A stretch of 31,745 nt of DNA from DATGKD01 sp035294855 (lineage in GTDB: Bacteria; Actinomycetota; Acidimicrobiia; Acidimicrobiales; UBA8190): NCBI GenBank assembly GCA_035294855.1, contig DATGKD010000117.1, positions 1 to 31,745 on the forward strand, read 5' to 3'. Both the position numbers and the translations under genes were made by a program. This document shows positions 30,268-31,745 of this stretch, one piece after another; position 1 is the first letter of the stretch, and each line of letters begins with the position of its first letter. Under the pieces are notes generated by a model. The model was not told the origin of the DNA. It did no database searches and was given only the letters and a program-made list of their open reading frames with translations.

Positions 30268-31383
30268 TCAGCCCCAGCGCAGCTTGCGGAATTCCGTGAG
30301 CGACCGCGCGAACGCGGCGTCGAAGAGGTTGTGCTGCCCGTCGGGGGCGTCGAAGTTGAAGTAGCTCGTCCACGCCACCCGGTGCGCCGTGGTCCAGGCC
30401 CGCAGGGCGGCCACGAAAGACGGGTCGTCACCGAGGCCGTGCCCGTCAGGCCGGATGCTCACGCCCCACTCCGGCAAGACGACGTGCTTGTGGTGCACGG
30501 CGCCGAAGCGCGCCAGCCAGCGCAGTCCCCACGCCTGCGACACCTGGGCCCGCCAGGCGTTGCGCGGCGTCACCGGCGAGCACCAACAGCTGTCGTAGAC
30601 GTCGGTGCCGACGTACGTGACGTAGGCGTCGCCGGGGTACGCCTGGTCGGGGGTGTAGGCGCCTCCGAAGTCGCTCGAGCTGTTGGGGTTCCACACGAAC
30701 GAGAACGCCGCCCCAGGGACGGCGCGCATGGTGTCCACGACCTGCCGCCAGTACGCCGCGTAGTCGGCTGCCTCACCGGCGTCGGTGACCTCCCACGGGT
30801 GCCAGTCGGCGTTGAACTCCCAACCGAGGCGCAAGATCGCGTTCGCCCATCCACCGCCGACCAGGGTGCGGGCCAAGGTGGCGAAGGACCCGTTGTAGGC
30901 GCCGGCGGCGCCGGCGGCGAGGGTTCCCTGCGGGTTGCCACTCCCGTCGGTGGGGACGAGCGGGACCCCGAGGACGAGCGCGCAGCCCGAGCCGCGCCAC
31001 GCGTTGAGAAGCCAATCCACGCTGCTCGGCTGGGACATGCCCGCCCAGCCATCATTTCCGGGCAGGTAGTCGGACGCGATGCTCAGCGCATGGCCGGTGC
31101 CCGAAGCGAACGCGGCGGCCGCCGAAGGGGCGCCCGCGCCGGCGTAGACGCCGAGCTCACCGTGACGGCGCGGAGCGGCGGCGCACACCGCGGTGCTGGC
31201 CGCCCGGCTCGATGCCGTGGTCGGCCCCGACGGCCGGGCGCCCACGGCGCCTGCTGCGGACGCCGACGCCTGGGCGCACAGCGCCGTCACGAACCCGGCG
31301 ACGGCGAGACGAAGGACCCGCCTCGAGAGCCCGTGTCCCGGCGCGCTCGACGCGCCTGCCACACCGAGCTCATCCCGTGTCAC
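30268..31383 (-). CDS. Secreted GH26-like glycoside hydrolase
   Basis: A 371-residue protein with an N-terminal signal sequence: basic SRRVLRLAVAGFV, hydrophobic core to about 40, Ala-rich cleavage region. The (beta/alpha)8 pattern ELGVYAGAG, HALSIASDYL, CALVLGVPL, then LRLGWEFNADWHPW holds the predicted acid/base E189. VVLPEWGVSIRPDG holds the predicted nucleophile E305. WEF-NxxW-PW and the PEWG strand suit clan A enzymes such as GH26 (beta-mannanase, beta-1,3-xylanase); the substrate is unknown. GTG 31383 is chosen because TTGACA-N18-GAGGAT lies upstream of it, whereas ATG 31464 would precede that promoter. It is convergent with hisC, and its insertion separates hisC from hisB. Confidence 0.85.
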   Translation of the reverse strand: MTRDELGVAGASSAPGHGLSRRVLRLAVAGFVTALCAQASASAAGAVGARPSGPTTASSRAASTAVCAAAPRRHGELGVYAGAGAPSAAAAFASGTGHALSIASDYLPGNDGWAGMSQPSSVDWLLNAWRGSGCALVLGVPLVPTDGSGNPQGTLAAGAAGAYNGSFATLARTLVGGGWANAILRLGWEFNADWHPWEVTDAGEAADYAAYWRQVVDTMRAVPGAAFSFVWNPNSSSDFGGAYTPDQAYPGDAYVTYVGTDVYDSCWCSPVTPRNAWRAQVSQAWGLRWLARFGAVHHKHVVLPEWGVSIRPDGHGLGDDPSFVAALRAWTTAHRVAWTSYFNFDAPDGQHNLFDAAFARSLTEFRKLRWG

Positions 31384-31427
31384 GCCCCGCCACCCCCCGG
31401 CCGAGAAGAGAAATCCCGGCTGACGGC

Positions 31428-31457
31428 ATCCTCGACGGGAGGTTTCCGGGCTGTCAA
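31428..31457 (-). promoter_or_regulatory. Promoter for the GH26-like gene (TTGACA-N18-GAGGAT)
   Basis: On the minus strand, -35 TTGACA (31457 to 31452) and -10-like GAGGAT (31433 to 31428) are 18 nt apart, a good sigma-70/SigA match. The expected start site is about 31421, giving a leader of about 38 nt, with GGGGGG/GGCGGGG purine runs before GTG 31383. Confidence 0.6.
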
Positions 31458-31459
31458 GT

Positions 31460-31467
31460 GTCATGAC
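31460..31467. promoter_or_regulatory. GTCATGAC palindrome next to the GH26-like gene promoter
   Basis: Perfect 8-bp palindrome just upstream of the TTGACA -35 and between it and the predicted hisB promoter. A binding site for a regulator of either gene is possible but not assigned. Confidence 0.25.
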
Positions 31468-31470
31468 CGG

Positions 31471-31500
31471 TGACGAGGATGGTGGTCGCCGGTTTAACCT
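31471..31500 (+). promoter_or_regulatory. Possible hisB promoter
   Basis: TAACCT (31495-31500) with TGACGA (31471-31476) 18 nt upstream resembles a -10/-35 pair. It is 57 nt before ATG 31558, so unlike most genes here hisB would have a leader. The leader contains the hairpin CCCCGGC-CGGC-GCCGGGG (31516-31533). Confidence 0.4.
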
Positions 31501-31515
31501 GGTCGTTCCTGATCC

Positions 31516-31533
31516 CCCGGCCGGCGCCGGGGC
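31516..31533 (+). other. GC-rich hairpin in the hisB leader
   Basis: A 7-bp stem CCCCGGC/GCCGGGG with a 4-nt loop, 24 nt before the hisB ATG. No T-tract and no His-rich leader peptide is visible, so a classical attenuator is not supported. Confidence 0.4.
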
Positions 31534-31557
31534 ACCGGCCGCCGACCTGCCACGACA

Positions 31558-31745
31558 TGACCGAGACCTCCCGCGAGCCACCGCCGACCCCGGGGCCTGA
31601 GCCCGACCGCGCATCCCGACGCGCCACGCGGGCGCGCCGGACGGCAGAGACGGCCGTGGAGGCGGACGTGGACATCGACGGATCGGGCGTCACCGACGTG
31701 GCCACCGGCCTGCCGTTCTTCGACCACATGCTGAGCCAGCTCGGG
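31558..31745 (+). CDS. hisB: Imidazoleglycerol-phosphate dehydratase, N-terminal part
   Basis: The first 62 residues of the IGP dehydratase; the gene runs out of the window. After a Pro/Arg-rich leader (MTETSREPPPTPGPE), the family start RRATRARRTAETAVEADVDIDGSG is followed by VATGLPFFDHMLSQLG. ATRxTxET and FFDHML (a manganese-ligand His) are diagnostic of HisB. It catalyses conversion of imidazole-glycerol phosphate to imidazole-acetol phosphate, directly upstream of hisC in the pathway. The ATG at 31558 leaves about 20 extra N-terminal residues relative to short family members. It is separated from hisC by the inverted glycosidase gene and must have its own promoter. Confidence 0.93.

Noticed and set aside
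30258..30276. GGGG/CCCC hairpin between hisC and the GH26-like gene
   Set aside because: The stem is only about 4 bp, and it partly overlaps the end of the glycosidase gene; not convincing as a terminator.
31384..31464. Start of the GH26-like gene at ATG 31464 and a riboswitch in its leader
   Set aside because: ATG 31464 lies upstream of the TTGACA-N18-GAGGAT promoter and would push the signal peptide inward. The segment does not match c-di-GMP, ydaO or other aptamer cores that I could test by eye.
1..31745. CRISPR array, prophage, integrative element or defence cluster
   Set aside because: No spaced direct repeats, integrase, transposase, phage structural or nuclease-effector gene is seen; nearly all genes are recognisable core functions.

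Overview
The window looks like a chromosomal housekeeping segment from a high-GC member of the Actinomycetota. GC-rich coding sequence fills almost all of it. A mycothiol synthase (mycothiol is the actinobacterial low-molecular-weight thiol), the gene order rarA / DUF948 / small membrane protein / alaS / ruvX / mltG / aroE, and a polyprenol-phosphate mannosyltransferase all point to this phylum. C-terminal repeats of the GYWLVASDGGIFAFG type in the secreted peptidase suggest the class Acidimicrobiia, but that rests on memory of such proteins and was not searched. I see no tRNA, rRNA, CRISPR array, insertion sequence, prophage or plasmid feature.

Layout. Positions 1-9494 (+): the end of rarA, a large secreted S53 (sedolisin/kumamolisin) peptidase inserted into the conserved cluster, two small membrane-anchored proteins, then alaS-ruvX-mltG-aroE, tightly packed and mostly overlapping. 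Positions 9528-13612: an MscS-type channel (-), a divergent rodA plus bifunctional-nuclease (DUF151) pair (+), and a second SEDS protein (-) meeting them tail to tail. Positions 13732-17120: polyphosphate kinase ppk1 (+), a strong hairpin, and a YbhN/LPG-synthase-type membrane protein (-). Positions 17252-23771 (+): an AI-2E-transporter-family permease, a polyprenol-phosphate mannose synthase, an OmpR-type response regulator with its histidine kinase, an alpha/beta hydrolase overlapping the kinase, and an acyl-CoA dehydrogenase. Positions 23836-25538: a MaoC-type hydratase and a small membrane protein (-), then a VIT1/CCC1-type metal transporter (+). Positions 25608-27280: mycothiol synthase (-) diverging from endonuclease III (+). 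Positions 27503-31745: a hairpin, a small coiled-coil protein (-), hisD-hisC (+), a secreted GH26-like glycosidase in reverse orientation, and the start of hisB (+).

Working together. Cell-envelope functions dominate: mltG, two SEDS glycosyltransferases, MscS, YbhN-like and the mannosyl donor synthase. They are interleaved with translation quality control (alaS), DNA maintenance (rarA, ruvX, nth), redox chemistry (mshD) and histidine synthesis (hisD, hisC, hisB).

The most general signal outside the coding regions is a TANNNT hexamer, most often TAGCCT, TAGGAT or TAGCAT, lying 6-10 nt upstream of ten start codons on both strands. It reads as a -10 element producing leaderless or almost leaderless mRNAs, and it was used to settle several starts. 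I found no convincing undescribed multi-gene system. The most distinctive single objects are the CTG-initiated S53 peptidase with six 42-residue repeats and the inverted glycosidase that splits the his genes.
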